Shown: one piece after another, positions 1 through 10,587 of the stretch | Layout: each line of letters begins with the position of its first letter | Numbering within the stretch: position 1 is the stretch's first letter | Assembly: GCF_029784135.1 (NCBI RefSeq) | Contig: NC_073746.1 | Span: 183,091,983 to 183,155,982, forward strand | Length of the DNA stretch: 64,000 bases | Direction of reading: 5' to 3' | DNA from: Toxorhynchites rutilus septentrionalis | Lineage: Eukaryota > Arthropoda > Insecta > Diptera > Culicidae | The notes under the pieces: model-generated | The model's database searches: none | Told to the model about the DNA's origin: nothing | Seen by the model: the letters and a program-made list of their open reading frames with translations, nothing else | Made by a program: the position numbers and the translations under genes

Positions 1-19
1 CGAGATTAGTGAAGAAAAA

Positions 20-1060
20 ATGTCGACTGGAGGTAGTAACTCAGGAGGAAGCGGAAGCGGCGAACCAGCACCGGTACCAGCAGCAACTCAAGTTCAAAAT
101 TCGTCAACCCTACCGTCCATAGAACGCCTGACTGGTCGCGACAATTGGGCAACTTGGAAATTTGCGGTGGAAACATTTTTGGAGCTTGAGGACCTGTGGG
201 ATGCGGTGAAGCCGATAGCGAATGCTGATGGAATTTTCCCAGCCGTCGACCAACGGAAGGATAGGAAAGCGCGTGCGAAAATCATCCTTCTACTTGATCC
301 GATCAACTACGTTCACGTGAAGGACGCAAGAACGGCAAGTGAGTGTTGGGCGAAACTGGAAGCAGCGTTTGAAGACACCGGTTTGACCCGGCGAGTAGGA
401 CTCCTGCGAAAGCTCATCACCACAATGATGGCCGCATGCGATTCTGTGGACCAGTACGTCACCCAGATCATTTCCACCGCCCACCAGCTTCGAGGCGTTG
501 GATTTGATATCTCTGAGGAATGGATCGGAACGTTGCTGTTAGCAGGTCTACCGGAAGAGTACAAACCCATGATAATGGCATTGGAAAGCTCTGGGACTGC
601 GATTACAGGGGACAGCATCAAAACGAAATTGTTACAAGAAGTGCAAACGCAAACCGACCGAACCGCATTTTTTGGGAAAAGGAAACCTCAAACGAGGAAG
701 AAGCAAAGCGCAGCCGAAAGCAGGTCAGCAGAGCAGCCCAAGGGACCCAAATGCAAGCGATGCAAGAAGTTTGGCCACATCGCCCGAGAATGCCCAGCGA
801 ATCAACGAGGATCAGCGTTTAGTGCCGTGTTATCGACTAACAACGGTTCGGATGACGAAGCTTGGTATTTTGATTCAGGAGCGTCGGATCATTTCACCAA
901 CAACCGAAAACTTCTGGTGAACACGAGGGATGCACGCGGTGTAGTTATAGCAGCAGACAAAGTGACGATGAATATCGTTGCGAGTGGCCTGGTCAAGCTA
1001 GATGCGAAGTGTACTCCCGAAAGCCCACCGATAGAAGTCAACGGCACCCGAAATGTCCAA
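20..1060 (+). pseudogene. copia gag and aspartic protease region
   Basis: The open frame from 20 begins with a low-complexity Ser/Gly N-terminus, then a copia-type Gag with the LxGxDNWxxWK signature near residues 37-47. A CCHC zinc knuckle lies at residues 245-258 (Cys-x2-Cys-x4-His-x4-Cys), and the protease active site Asp-Ser-Gly-Ala lies at about residues 285-288. Gag packages element RNA and the protease processes the polyprotein. The frame stays open to 1174, but after about 1050 it no longer matches; the continuation is in the frame starting at 1053, which indicates a frameshift rather than a normal gag-pol boundary. Confidence 0.85.
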
Positions 1061-2579
1061 CAACCTTCTTTCGGTAAGTCAAATCGTTCGCCGTGGACAC
1101 GTGGTGCAATTTTCTCTAACCGGAGTCAAGGTGATCGACCCATCGGGCGTCGTCATAGCAACGGGTTGCCATGACATCGAGAAAGGGCTGTTTCGGTTCG
1201 AAGCGAAAAAGACTATAGCAACGTCAGTGGCATGCACATCAAGCAATATCGACACGTGGCACAGGAGAATGGGTCACCTGAATGTAGGCAGCCTGAAGCA
1301 GCTGAAAGGTGGTCTAGCTTCTGGTATACAGTTCGATGAAACGACTTGTGGAAATTGTGTCGTCTGTGCGATGGGAAAACAGTCCCGTCTACCTTTTCCT
1401 AAGGAGGGACATCGTGCAGGTCAAGTGCTGGAGGTCGTCCATTCAGACATTTGCGGTCCGATGGAGGAGACATCGTTGGGCGGAAGTCGATACTACGTGT
1501 CCTTCACCGACCATAAGACGAGACGAATTTCCGTCTATTTTCTGGAGACCAAGTCCGAAGCCGAGGTGCTGCGAGCGTTCATCCACTACCACAGTCTCGC
1601 AGAGCGGCAAACCGGATGCAAATTGAAAATTCTTCGGACTGACAATGGTAAGGAATACACCAATAAGTCTTTCCAGAACCGGCTGAGAGTATTGGGCATC
1701 CGGCACCAGACGTCAACGGAGTATACCCCGGAGCAAAACGGTCTGGCCGAGCGAGTTAATCGCACCATCGTCGAGCGGGCTCGTTGCATATTGTTTGAAG
1801 CGAAGCTACCGAAGGCATTCTGGGCCGAAGCGGTGGCAGCTGCAACGTACTTTATGAACCGTTCCCCGACCAAAGGGCACAAGCAAACACCGGAGGAGGC
1901 TTGGAGTGGCCGTAAGCCGAATTTGTCACACATTCGTGTGATTGGTGCCAAGGTGATGGCACACATTCCCAAGCAAAAACGGCGCAAATGGGATGCCAAG
2001 TCCAAGGAATCGATTCTCGTGGGTTTCGATGAAGATACCAAGGCATACCGCTTGTATGATACCGCCACGAAGAAGGTTTTCAAGAGTCGGGATGTAGTCT
2101 TCATTAGTGAACCGTCCCACGAACCATCCGATATCGTACCAGCTCCAGTGAGGAAGCCAACGCAGGTGCGTACATTCATGTCCTTGGATTTCGAAGAAGC
2201 ACAAGCAGATGTCGTCGATGTCATCGAGGCGCACCCACCTGAGGAAGAAAAAGAAGAGGAGCAGTCAGATGATGATTCGGACGATTCGGAGGCATCCAAC
2301 TACTACTCGCAAGTCGAAACCAGCGAAAGTGATGTTTCTGACGGTGACGTGACAATCATTGCGCTCCCCCCGCGACAATCTTCACAACCACCCGAGTCAC
2401 AGGTATTGAGGCGCAGCGGAAGGGAGCGCGCATTACCAGGCAAGTACCTTGATTATTATATTCCGAGCAAAGGCCTACCGTCCTACCAATTTTCAGGCCA
2501 GCGCAACGTTCAGCCAACGGTTGGTTCGTCGGATCGCATCGGAGCAGCAACGTATGAAGAAGGGCAACTGTCTCGCTAG
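1053..2579 (+). pseudogene. copia integrase region of pol
   Basis: This frame carries the GAG-pre-integrase zinc domain (WHRRMGH followed by a CxxC pair), then the integrase core with its Asp in HSDICGP, the second Asp in RTDNGKEY and the QNGLAERVNRT segment. An Asp/Glu/Ser-rich linker follows that precedes RT in copia polyproteins. Integrase joins the cDNA to host DNA in the nucleus. The frame ends at 2579, where the continuation shifts into the frame of 2449-2871. It is part of one broken polyprotein, not a separate gene. Confidence 0.85.
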
Positions 2580-2871
2580 CCGCACCGCTAGTGACCCCCG
2601 TAGTTTCAAGGAGGCGTTACAATTCGCTGACGCCGAACTTTGGAAAGCTGCAATGATCGAAGAATATCAAGCGTTAGTGAGGAACAACACATGGGAGCTC
2701 GTCGATCTACCCCCCGGTGAGCGTGCAATTGGTTGCAAGTGGCTGTTCAAAACCAAGGAGGACGAAAAGGGCAACATCGTGCGGCACAAGGCTTCACCCA
2801 GAAGTTTGGTGTCGATTACTACGAAGTTTTCGCACCTGTGGCGAAGCAAGTCACGTTTCGCATGTTGCTAA
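2449..2871 (+). pseudogene. copia RT, N-terminal part
   Basis: From about 2560 to 2795 this frame encodes the typical start of copia RT (SFKEAL, then W..AM..E, then NNTWELVDLP and the GCKWLFKTK segment). The match then stops and the RT continues in the frame of 2733-4109. The shift lies near 2795, where several bases expected between the K-A and Q-G-F segments appear to be missing. The rest of this frame on either side is a shadow. Confidence 0.75.
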
Positions 2872-4109
2872 CCGTCGCTGCCCGGAAGAATCTGACTGTG
2901 AAGCACGTAGATGTCAAGACGGCGTATCTTAACGGAGAGCTGGATGAAGTCATCTATATGCGCCAACCCGATGGTTTACATACCGGAAATGAGGGTACCG
3001 TATGCCGCTTGAGGAGGAGCCTATACGGACTCAAACAGTCAGCGCGAGTATGGAACAAGAAGGTGGATTCTATCTTCAAGGCCATAGGGTTTATCCAGTC
3101 GAAGGCAGATCCATGCCTATACATCCGGAAGAAAGGAGGAGCATTGACGTACATCCTAATCTACGTGGATGATATGGTCTTCGTCGCGCAGTCAGAGGAA
3201 GAGTTCCGCTCCATCTTGGGATATCTAGAGCAACAGTTCGCCGTTACCAACCTGGGAGATCTTCATCATTTCTTGGGTATGGAGGTAGAACGTGGACAGA
3301 ATGGCTTCAAATTGAACCAACAGACTTACATCAAGAAGCTAGTCAAGAGGTTCAGCTTGGAAAATGCCAAACCGTCGAAGGTTCCCATCGATCCAGGCTA
3401 TTTGCAGCTGAAGGAGGAGGAGCATGACCAGCTACCGAATAACCACCAATTCATTAGCCTTATTGGAGGATTGCTTTACGTGGCACTGCACACTCGTCCG
3501 GATATTGCAGTAAGCACGACGATCCTGGCGCAGAAATCCAGTTGCCCCAACCAACAAGACTGGAATGAAGCTAAGCGAGTGCTGCGATATCTAGCAACAA
3601 GCAGTCACCTCAAGCTGGCACTGGGATGCAACAGCGATGGCTTGTCGCTATACGCTGACGCGGATTGGGCAGGAGACCAGCGGGACCGGAAGTCTAAATC
3701 TGGGCATTTGATCATGTTCGGAGGAGGCCTGATCCAGTGGGGTTCCAGAAAGCAGTCGTGTGTGGCCCTCAGCACAACTGAAGCCGAACTGGTTGCACTT
3801 GCAGAGGGATGCCAAGAGCTTATCTGGACGAAGCGATTGATGGATGAAATCGGCGAGTCTTCAACCCAGCCAATTCCAGTATACGAAGACAACCAGAGCT
3901 GCATCAAGGTAATCGAAAGCGACCGTTTGGAGCGAAGGACGAAACACATTGAAACGCAATTCTTTTTCGTTCGCGATCTCCATCAGCAACAGCTAATCAA
4001 CCTGCAGTACTGCCCTTCGGAATCGATGTTAGCGGACATGTTGACGAAGCCACTGCAACGAGTCCGTTTGGAGGATTTACGAAGCCAAATGGGAGTAATT
4101 CAAGATTAG
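2733..4109 (+). pseudogene. copia RT and RNase H region
   Basis: From about 2793 this long frame holds the RT palm with GFTQKFGVDYYEVFAPVA, DVKTAYLNGELDE and the catalytic YVDDM box, then the copia RNase H with ADADWAGD and the C-terminal CxxSxxMxADxLTKPL segment, ending in TAG at 4107-4109. RT and RNase H convert element RNA into cDNA. This is the best preserved part of the element; the residues before about 2793 are a shadow of the neighbouring frame. Confidence 0.85.
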
Positions 4110-4268
4110 CACGAGGAGGAGTATTAGCATAAGATAATATTAGCGTGCAGAATTTGAATTTGAATATCCATGCGCAGCAGGCGCTGACTTTAAACCTAGA
4201 AATAAAATTTTCATTAGTAACTGTGTTCTCAACCAAAGCAGTAGTTTGTTCTTCGGCTCTATCCGAGA

Positions 4269-4490
4269 GTTTCAATGATCCCTAGAGCATAGTATATCGC
4301 ACCCATTTCAGCGACATACACCGAACAAGGATCTTTGAGTTTGAAAGAGGCACTGGAATCTTCATTGAAAATGCCGAAGCCAGTGGACCCGTTTATAAAT
4401 GAACCGTCAGTAAAGAACATTTTATCAGATCTAACTTTCCCATATTTTTCCGATGCCTCGTGAAGGGTGCACTTCATGGGTAAGGTACTG
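4269..4490 (-). pseudogene. LOA-like non-LTR element, RNase H fragment
   Basis: The minus-strand frame 4259-4477 encodes MFFTDGSFINGSTGFGIF, the first catalytic strand of a ribonuclease H domain, and closely matches the same domain at 13821-14375. The fragment is cut at its downstream end by the copia element, giving a clear relative age: LOA insertion first, copia later. Non-LTR elements with RNase H of this type (LOA clade, for example Lian of Aedes aegypti) are known from mosquitoes; assignment to a named family is inference. Confidence 0.8.
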
Positions 4491-4499
4491 ATGGTAAAA

Positions 4500-5239
4500 A
4501 GCAGGGGCTCTCAAACTATTTTGGGCAAGAGACCCCTTTTCCAGAATTAACTCATATCTTAGACCCCCATAGCCGAATTTCTTTGAAATTCCTATCTTTA
4601 GTTTTTTTACAGAATAATTATCAATTTGAAAACATTGCAGTTGGTTAAATGAATAAACATGACATTATTTTTTCACGGAGGCAACTGACGTAATGGTAAC
4701 ATCCGTACCTTCCCCGCAAAAAGTCACGAGTTCAATTCATACTCCGGACATTCTTCCAAAAATTGGAAGTAATGTGACAAACCAACCAAAAGTGTTGAAA
4801 GTCACTATAATACAGAAATATAATATTTTCTCATCATATTCAACAAAATAAATAGAGATAAAATTTAGTAATTATCAAGTGTAATTAATAATTATGAATA
4901 CAAATTACTCACAAACTATAAAAACATTCAGATTGCAAACCAATCTATCCACAGCTACCAAAATATCAAAATACGGTTCAATATTGGTTAGTTAAAGCCT
5001 TAATTTTCCGCGTTCGTTGATTTTCAAATGGTTCCTTCGGTTTCGCGTTGCTTGCAACCATAATGAAGCTTTTTTCGACAAAGTATGATGATGGAAAAAC
5101 TAGAAGATATTTTTTCAGATATTTCCCACATCGCAGGATACTGTTTTTCAATGTTTCGTTATAACTAGAACATATGAAAACCTTGGTTGTACTCCTGCCT
5201 CATCTGTGCTGATGATAGTCAACTTTTCTTGCATCAACT
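4500..5239. repeat. degenerate repeat DNA with an hAT-like end and a tRNA-like segment
   Basis: The segment begins with CAGGGGCTCTCAAACT, a typical outer end of hAT-type elements, and then contains AT-rich sequence without a coding frame. A second end could not be matched, so no element boundary is claimed. It separates two parts of the LOA fragment (4269-4490 and 7985-8371), so all of 4500-7980 is later insertion or replacement. Confidence 0.4.
4676..4800 (+). repeat. tRNA-derived SINE fragment
   Basis: The start reads like a tRNA: an A-box-like GACGTAATGGTAAC and, about 35 nt later, a B-box-like GAGTTCAATTCATACTC. Folding as a clover-leaf is imperfect, so this is a SINE head and not a functional tRNA gene. 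Confidence 0.5.
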
Positions 5240-5326
5240 TTTTCTTCTTCTTTTTCTTCTTAAATGGCACTAACGTTCCTAGAGGAACTTCGCCGTCTCA
5301 GCGTAGTATTACTTGCGTCATTTTTA

Positions 5327-6305
5327 CTAAAGATTGGACTCGAAAAAATGAGACACAGAAATGATCACCAAAAATTCAGTTTAAATCGTAGAAAAATCAA
5401 TCCAAATGACATTATGTTCAAAACAAAAATTTTAGGTGGTATTTGTTGAGAATAAAATCGATGTATACTTACAAAGCCAACAAAGTTTTTCTAAGATCGA
5501 AAAAATCGAAAGCAAAAAAATCTTTTTTCTATTTTTTTTCAAGTACATTTGTACATTTGTACGATCCAAAAAATCGGAAATCGGAATGAAAAAGATTGAT
5601 CTTCTAAAAATCGATTCGAGATCGCCCAATCCTAGTCCGCACCCACAGATCGCCTGCCACAACAGGTACTTCTTCGCGAATTTGTCCGTTTTTCTCTTTC
5701 GGAACATTTCCGGAACCTCCATGCGGGACGTACCGACAAAAAACTCGAGGCCGGGGATTTGTTTGGTGTCCGCCTTAATGTATGTCTCGTCGTCCATGAC
5801 GAGACAACCTGGCTTGACCAGCCACTCACGATACAGCTTCCGTGCACGCCATTTGGCCACCGTGTTTTGCTTGTCAGTCCGGTTTGGCGCTTTCCTGATC
5901 TTGAAAACACGTAGCCCAGCTTTCAACATCATTGTTTGCTGGACGAATCACTTCGACGAATTGACCTTTTTGGCCACGTCTCGGGTGGAAAGGTTCGGGT
6001 TCTTCTTAAAGTACTGACTCATCTTCTGCGCCTTTTCTGGGTATTCCGTTTTCGGTTTTCGGCCGCTTCCAGGCCTGTACGACTGACCAGAATTATCGAT
6101 CACCGCGCCCACCGCCATTTGCTGGCGTAGCTCTTTTTATTTCGAATGCATCTCGGAAACTACTTAACAGATTGTGATAAATTTTGCACACATAAACATA
6201 ACACATAACATAACATATTACCAAAGATTTCATTATTTTTTACCCACGCGATAAAAAGTTACACCCAAAACAAAATGTCGCATTTTTTCCGAGTCCAATC
6301 TTTGG
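5327..6305 (-). mobile_element. Tc1/mariner superfamily transposon, internally decayed
   Basis: Inverted ends CTAAAGATTGGACTCG (5327) and its near-perfect complement ending at 6305 are flanked by TA at 5325-5326 and 6306-6307, the target duplication of this superfamily. The element is 979 bp, inside a SINE. It carries a broken transposase on the minus strand. Confidence 0.88.
5630..6125 (-). pseudogene. Tc1/mariner (DD37E-like) transposase remnant
   Basis: Reading minus from about 6125, a Gly/Arg-rich linker and helix-turn-helix segment (STRDVAKKVN) is followed, after a stop and a shift near 5933, by KAPNRTDKQN, the MDDETYIKAD box with the first catalytic Asp, and FAKKYLLWQAI. Each segment has a counterpart in the better preserved transposase at 36331-37345. 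The C-terminal half, with the second Asp and the Glu, is missing. It would have cut and pasted the element in the nucleus; it is dead here. Confidence 0.82.
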
Positions 6306-6505
6306 TACTTAGTTGAGATTTATATGCCAATTAACACGCCTTGAATGCATTCTGAGTGACAAGCTCTAGAATACGCGTGACCACAGTGCAAGTCGGAGGA
6401 AATTTTTTGACGAAAAATTCCCCTGACCAGAACGGGAATCGAACTCGAACTCCCGGCATGTTAGGTGTGACGCTAACCACCCGGCCACGGGAGCACTGAT
6501 TCTTG

Positions 6506-7415
6506 CATTATCACCTTGGCTAATTCCATGGATGTGATATAGTACAGATTTATTATCATTGAGGAATTTGAAAATTTTGAAGATCTAAAAACATTTTAGT
6601 AGAATCCTTGTGTAATGCGTCCAAGTGAGTGACATATGAAAATATAACATGGTCTTGAAGCTTTTGTGATAATTTTGACAAATGCGGAAACTGTGAATAT
6701 TCTCTTCTGCTTAAATTTTGTTTTGAAAGTTTTGCCAGAAAGTCAAAATATTATTGATTATTGATCTAATTTCAATCAAGTTGAATTCGTCACCCTGCAG
6801 CTGAAGCACAAATTCAAAAAAGCTGAAAATCTTGCTAGGCAAGAGACTCTTGGAGGTCAGCGAATGCCAGTGTGTAGAGGTAACCGAGTAATGATAGACT
6901 CCTCCAGCTTGAGAGAAAATCTGTTGGTATATAATAAATTGAGTAACATTTTTCTCTCTTCGCGACCCATTTCAAGTTTCTTGAAATAATTTTTTTTTAA
7001 ATTTGTTACGCCATGCACATATATGACCAAGCATTTTGTCAATTCTTTTTCCATCACTTTATTCTAATTCACTTCATTTGGCTATGTAAATACCTTTAAA
7101 TCTCTTGAATTAAATTAGAAGTTGAGTACTTTATCATTCAAGCTCCAACGTATTTCAGAACGCATATGAAATTGCAACCTAAGGGCAAGCTTGTTATACA
7201 GTAAAATGTCAGGAGCTTTTTTGAACATAAATTTGATGATGACTTCTTTCGTGTTAAATCGCGTATATGATGAAAATACAGAGACATGTTAAACATGCCT
7301 GAAGGACTCATACGCTCAAACACATTATCTTGCACGAACCTGTTCACGTTTTTTTTACTTGCCGAATTTTATCATCTTGTACTTTTTCATTTTCATCTAA
7401 GATATTAGTCATTCT
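6506..7415. other. AT-rich stretch without recognised gene
   Basis: Only short, low-quality open frames are present on both strands and no splice-bounded exon was evident. It may be decayed repeat or intron of the gene whose last exons start at 8884. Confidence 0.5.
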
Positions 7416-7866
7416 CAGGGTTGCCACATATACAAAATATTCTGTTTTTCACAGATTTTTCGCCAAATTTCAAATAGAGAATCTGTATATACAGAATTAC
7501 AGATTTTCTGCAAAGATACAGAAGTTAAAGATCCACAATGATTGACTCCATTTTGAAAGCAAAAAACTATGTATCGGCTCAAGGAGGAGCGTCAAGGATG
7601 AAATTGACGGAAAATTTAAGAAAAGCAAAGTTCAACAAAACCATGTATAAACATCATACAATTTATTATGAGAAAACTTTTTTATGATTTAATTTGTTGT
7701 ATTGACACGACTTAAGCAAACCATAAATGAGAGCAATAAATTCAGAATGAAAAAAAACCTTTCTTTCCATTTTTCCGTTAGTTTTTTTTATACAGATTTT
7801 TTTGTTAAAAATACAGGTATACAGATTTTTTCAGAAAATATTACAGGATCAAACGTGGCAACTCTG
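7416..7866. mobile_element. hAT-like MITE with 8-bp flanking duplication
   Basis: The ends are CAGGGTTGCCAC at 7416 and GTGGCAACTCTG ending at 7866, complementary with one mismatch. The flanks are GTCATTCT (7408-7415) and ATCATTCT (7867-7874), 7 of 8 identical, fitting an hAT-type 8-bp target duplication. The interior is AT-rich with repeated TACAGATTTTT words and no frame, so it is non-autonomous. A fragment of the same family lies at 47213-47350. Confidence 0.82.
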
Positions 7867-7984
7867 ATCATTCTTATAACAGAGTGGTTAACGTAACACA
7901 ACTTATGTAGCATCTTAAATATTTCAAATATGAATTTATGTTATTTTATAGGGGTCGATATTCAGACCCGTAGACCCCCAAAAC

Positions 7985-8371
7985 CTATTTTCGTTTCTGT
8001 CGACCCCTGGGACCCCCAAATCGACCCCAGAGGATGAGACGGATGAGAAATCTGTAAGATAATTCTGTGAACCGAAGAGTAAGCGGGGATACTCCTGCCA
8101 AGACTTCGAGACTCATCGTATGTGTCGAATGCAGACACCCCATGACTATACGCAAGCAACGATATTGTATCCTCTCCAGCTTGAGAATATGAATCCTGGC
8201 AGCTGATCGGAAGCAAAAACTGCCATATTCTAACACTGATAACATGGTTGTTTTGCACGGCTGAATGAGGTCTCCTGGATGGGCACTCCACCATGTTCCG
8301 GTTATTGTTTGGAGAAAATTGATTCTTTGCATTTCTGTTTCAAATATGCAATGTGTATTCCCCAGGTACAT
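7985..8371 (-). pseudogene. LOA-like non-LTR element, region after the RT palm
   Basis: The frame includes GTWWSAHPGDLI, LEYGSFCFRSA and LERIQYRCLRI, the conserved segment downstream of the RT catalytic box in LOA-like and related non-LTR elements. The end near 8030 matches 14641-14690, where the second copy continues, showing the present copy is truncated by other repeat DNA. It belongs with the RNase H fragment at 4269-4490. Confidence 0.8.
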
Positions 8372-8394
8372 TGAGAGTCAAAATATACTCCAAG

Positions 8395-8715
8395 GTATTT
8401 GAAAAACAACAAAAAATTTTTTTTTTCGAGGTAACAGTAAATCTCGACGTTTCATGCAATTCTAAGATATTTGGCATCAAACTTTTTTTTTTCTGAAAAC
8501 CCCGATTTCCTTTACTCCCCCCTTGGGTGATTTTTCGATTTTCAGAAAACTTAACTTTTGACATCTGCGGCAATAGTAAATGAAGTCCGAATGAGCTGAT
8601 ATTTTGCAGAGCGTATTTTATCGTGCAAATCAACATTTCGCAGGGAGTCCGGTATGAAAAATTGATATGACGATTTTCATTGGCACCCTAAACCATACGT
8701 TTTGCCTCGTCGCTT
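8395..8715 (+). repeat. dispersed ~300-bp repeat (family F), single copy
   Basis: This segment, containing ATCTCGACGTTTCATGCAAT and CCTAAACCATACGTTTTGCC, recurs at 17420-17735 and again, partly, at 17740-18005. It has no coding frame of interest. It sits between the LOA fragment and the unknown gene. Confidence 0.75.
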
Positions 8716-8883
8716 TGAACTTGATTAAAAGATCAGTCAATAAAGAGTTCTGAGATTGGACCCTCGAACGTTCGCTTAGTACATATAAATAATAAATAAA
8801 TAATATAAAAAAATCAATTGTAACGGTTTTTTTAAACTACATAATCAGTTCTAACAGTGAATGTTTTTGTTTCTCAAACACAG

Positions 8884-10463
8884 TTCAAAAAAGAAGAGCG
8901 TCTAAATTTGATGCTGGTCAACAAAGCTCTTCTGTATCCGAAAGAGTTCAACATCGAAGTGTTGAAAAGCCAATTCCAGGAGGAAGATGAGCAGATAGAG
9001 CGACAGCGTGAGGTCGAACGCCAGATGAAGTTGGAGGCAAAGGAGAAGCTGAAGCTGGAGAAAAGTGCTAAAAAGTATTTTTTTTAAATATAAGGTGTTT
9101 CATGTATAGATAACTTTTTTTTTGTTTTAGGTTGCAGATAAATCAGAGTAAAAATCGGAACCCCAAAAAGCGTGTGAGCAGGGCTGCCCGTGTTATGCTG
9201 GACGGAGAAAGAATAAACAAAACTGAGCCTCTACTAAAGGACCCAAAGCCAAAGTCGAGGAAACGAAAAACGTTCGATAAGGAATCTCTAGAAAAGCAGG
9301 AAATTATTAAATTAACGGACAGCACAGCAATAGAAAGTCCACATGCGGTTGATGAAGATTCAGTGGACGTGGAAAGTTTTCCTAATGATGAGCATCATTC
9401 GGGCGAATCTGACATAGGAGACTCGCTGTCTGAGGTTAGAAAAACAGACGTGGAAGACATTCGTTACGTTCCGAACGTGATGTTCAAAGAGTTTGAAGCA
9501 CCGGAAGCACCTGCTTCTGTAGAGCTGAATGAGTCTTCACATACAAATTCGGATTCCGTCCCAACTGTGGAAATTCCGAGCGAGCCCCCTCTTGACATCG
9601 AGGCAATGGACATCGATATTGTCGATGAAGAGTCAAAAAGTGTTTACGAAATAAAAGCTGAACTAAAAAATCAAAATGTGCTTCTCCACGAGGTCCACCA
9701 GAATGTCCCGGAAATAACGAATGTAATCACTCTGCAGAATCTAGATGATCAAACTCAAACGACGGTAACCTATCAGGAACCGGATGTTGTGGACAGTAGT
9801 GACATGGTCGATAACTGTCCAGATGTCGAGCTTGAAGCGATTGAATCTAAGTACTATGGTGGATGTGATGCGGTGTACATACCGATGCCAACCAACGCAC
9901 CGATTGCGCACCCAGTGAAGGCTGATATGTACACCCGAAAACCTTGTCCTACGATAGCTACTCCCCCTCCGTCAGCCATCAACGATTCGCATTCAGTGAT
10001 TTGCGTTGATGCACTCGAAAACGCTGAAATCACTCAAAACGAAGCTGCGACGCTGAATGCTGATCCCAATCCAGTTTCGACACAGGACAGGCCCGTCAAG
10101 GTGCAACCGGAACCAAAAGTAGAATTTAAACCCGAACCCGAGAAAGCAATAACTAACCCTGCCACCGAAGACATCTCCACTGCAAGCAGCAGCTCGGTTT
10201 GCAAGGAAGAACATAATCCTCCAGACGATCGGCAGCAGGAATCGGGAGAGACAGAAGTGGAACCCCGCGGTTTGGGTCTGCTGGAGGCCATTGATATTAA
10301 CTCTCTCGTGTTGGTTGAAAGTCAAGACACGACGGACCCGGAGAAAACCATTTACGAGATTTATGTGATAAATCCGAAGACAGGCAAACTCAGCGAAAAG
10401 CCGCTGGACGTGCCCGAGGATGTAATCGAGAACATTCGTTCGATTCTGGAAGTCGGAGATTAA
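8884..10463 (+). CDS. unrecognised nuclear-type protein, last two coding exons
   Basis: Exon 8884-9074 is preceded by a clean acceptor (CAG at 8881-8883) and ends at a donor GTATTT. A 56-nt intron with a T-rich acceptor leads to exon 9131-10463, and the frame is kept across the junction, ending in TAA. The visible 508 or so residues begin with a charged Glu/Lys/Arg coiled-coil-like helix, then a basic Lys/Arg patch (PKSRKRK, a nuclear-localisation-like motif), a long acidic Ser/Glu-rich disordered region, and a compact C-terminal segment with YEIYVINPKTGKL. No catalytic or zinc-binding motif is seen, and I do not recognise the family. Upstream exons are not identified and may lie outside the window. 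It converges with GSTCD; a weak ATTAAA at 10502 could serve as poly(A) signal. Continuous open frame and proper splice sites argue for a real gene. Confidence 0.72.
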
Positions 10464-10571
10464 GTAGAAATAATGTAAATTGTTAAGAGAAAAAGGCAGT
10501 AATTAAATTAAGTGAAGTGTGATTTTGTCTAATTTAAAGGCGAGTCAGGAGAGATGTTCAAGAAACCATGT

Positions 10572-10577
10572 TTTATT
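10572..10577 (-). terminator. GSTCD: poly(A) signal of GSTCD
   Basis: AATAAA on the minus strand lies 10 nt after the GSTCD stop codon, implying a very short 3' UTR. The convergent gene's stop is at 10463, so the two 3' ends are within about 110 nt of each other. Confidence 0.6.
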
Positions 10578-10587
10578 CATTGTCTAA

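Larger units (their letters stand above)
1..4267 (+). mobile_element. Ty1/copia LTR retrotransposon, defective, 5' end outside window
   Basis: Gag, zinc knuckle, protease, integrase, reverse transcriptase and RNase H occur in copia order on the plus strand, spread over four reading frames because of at least three frameshifts (near 1050, 2570 and 2795). After the pol stop at 4109 a purine-rich tract (about 4110-4120) is followed by about 150 bp containing AATAAA at 4202-4207, probably a short 3' LTR. The right edge is fixed near 4267 because from about 4269 the sequence matches the LOA RNase H copy at 14211 onward. The left LTR is not in the window and I could not define TG...CA ends. The element cannot encode a working polyprotein as read. 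Confidence 0.85.
5240..6496 (-). repeat. tRNA-derived SINE, split by a Tc1-like element
   Basis: On the minus strand the tRNA-like head runs from 6496 (GTGGCCGGGTGGTTAGCG A-box, GGTTCGA-like B-box around 6440) and the body continues to 6308. The tail is found at 5240-5324, ending in a GAA-rich run. The same order is seen, uninterrupted in the body, at 58705-58880, and the tail alone recurs at 61316-61378. The break corresponds exactly to the TA-flanked transposon at 5327-6305. Confidence 0.8.

Noticed and set aside
1586..2299. 237-residue minus frame, Ser-rich
   Set aside because: It is the antisense shadow of the copia integrase and its acidic linker.
4110..4267. Exact 3' LTR boundaries of the copia element
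   Set aside because: No TG...CA ends and no second LTR in the window; the matching CGAGA at position 1 is too short to use.
5436..6017. Plus-strand open frame of 193 residues
   Set aside because: It is antisense to the transposase remnant, which has clear motifs on the minus strand.
6421..6496. tRNA gene
   Set aside because: The clover-leaf arms are poor and the sequence continues into a SINE body shared with 58705; it is a tRNA-derived SINE head.
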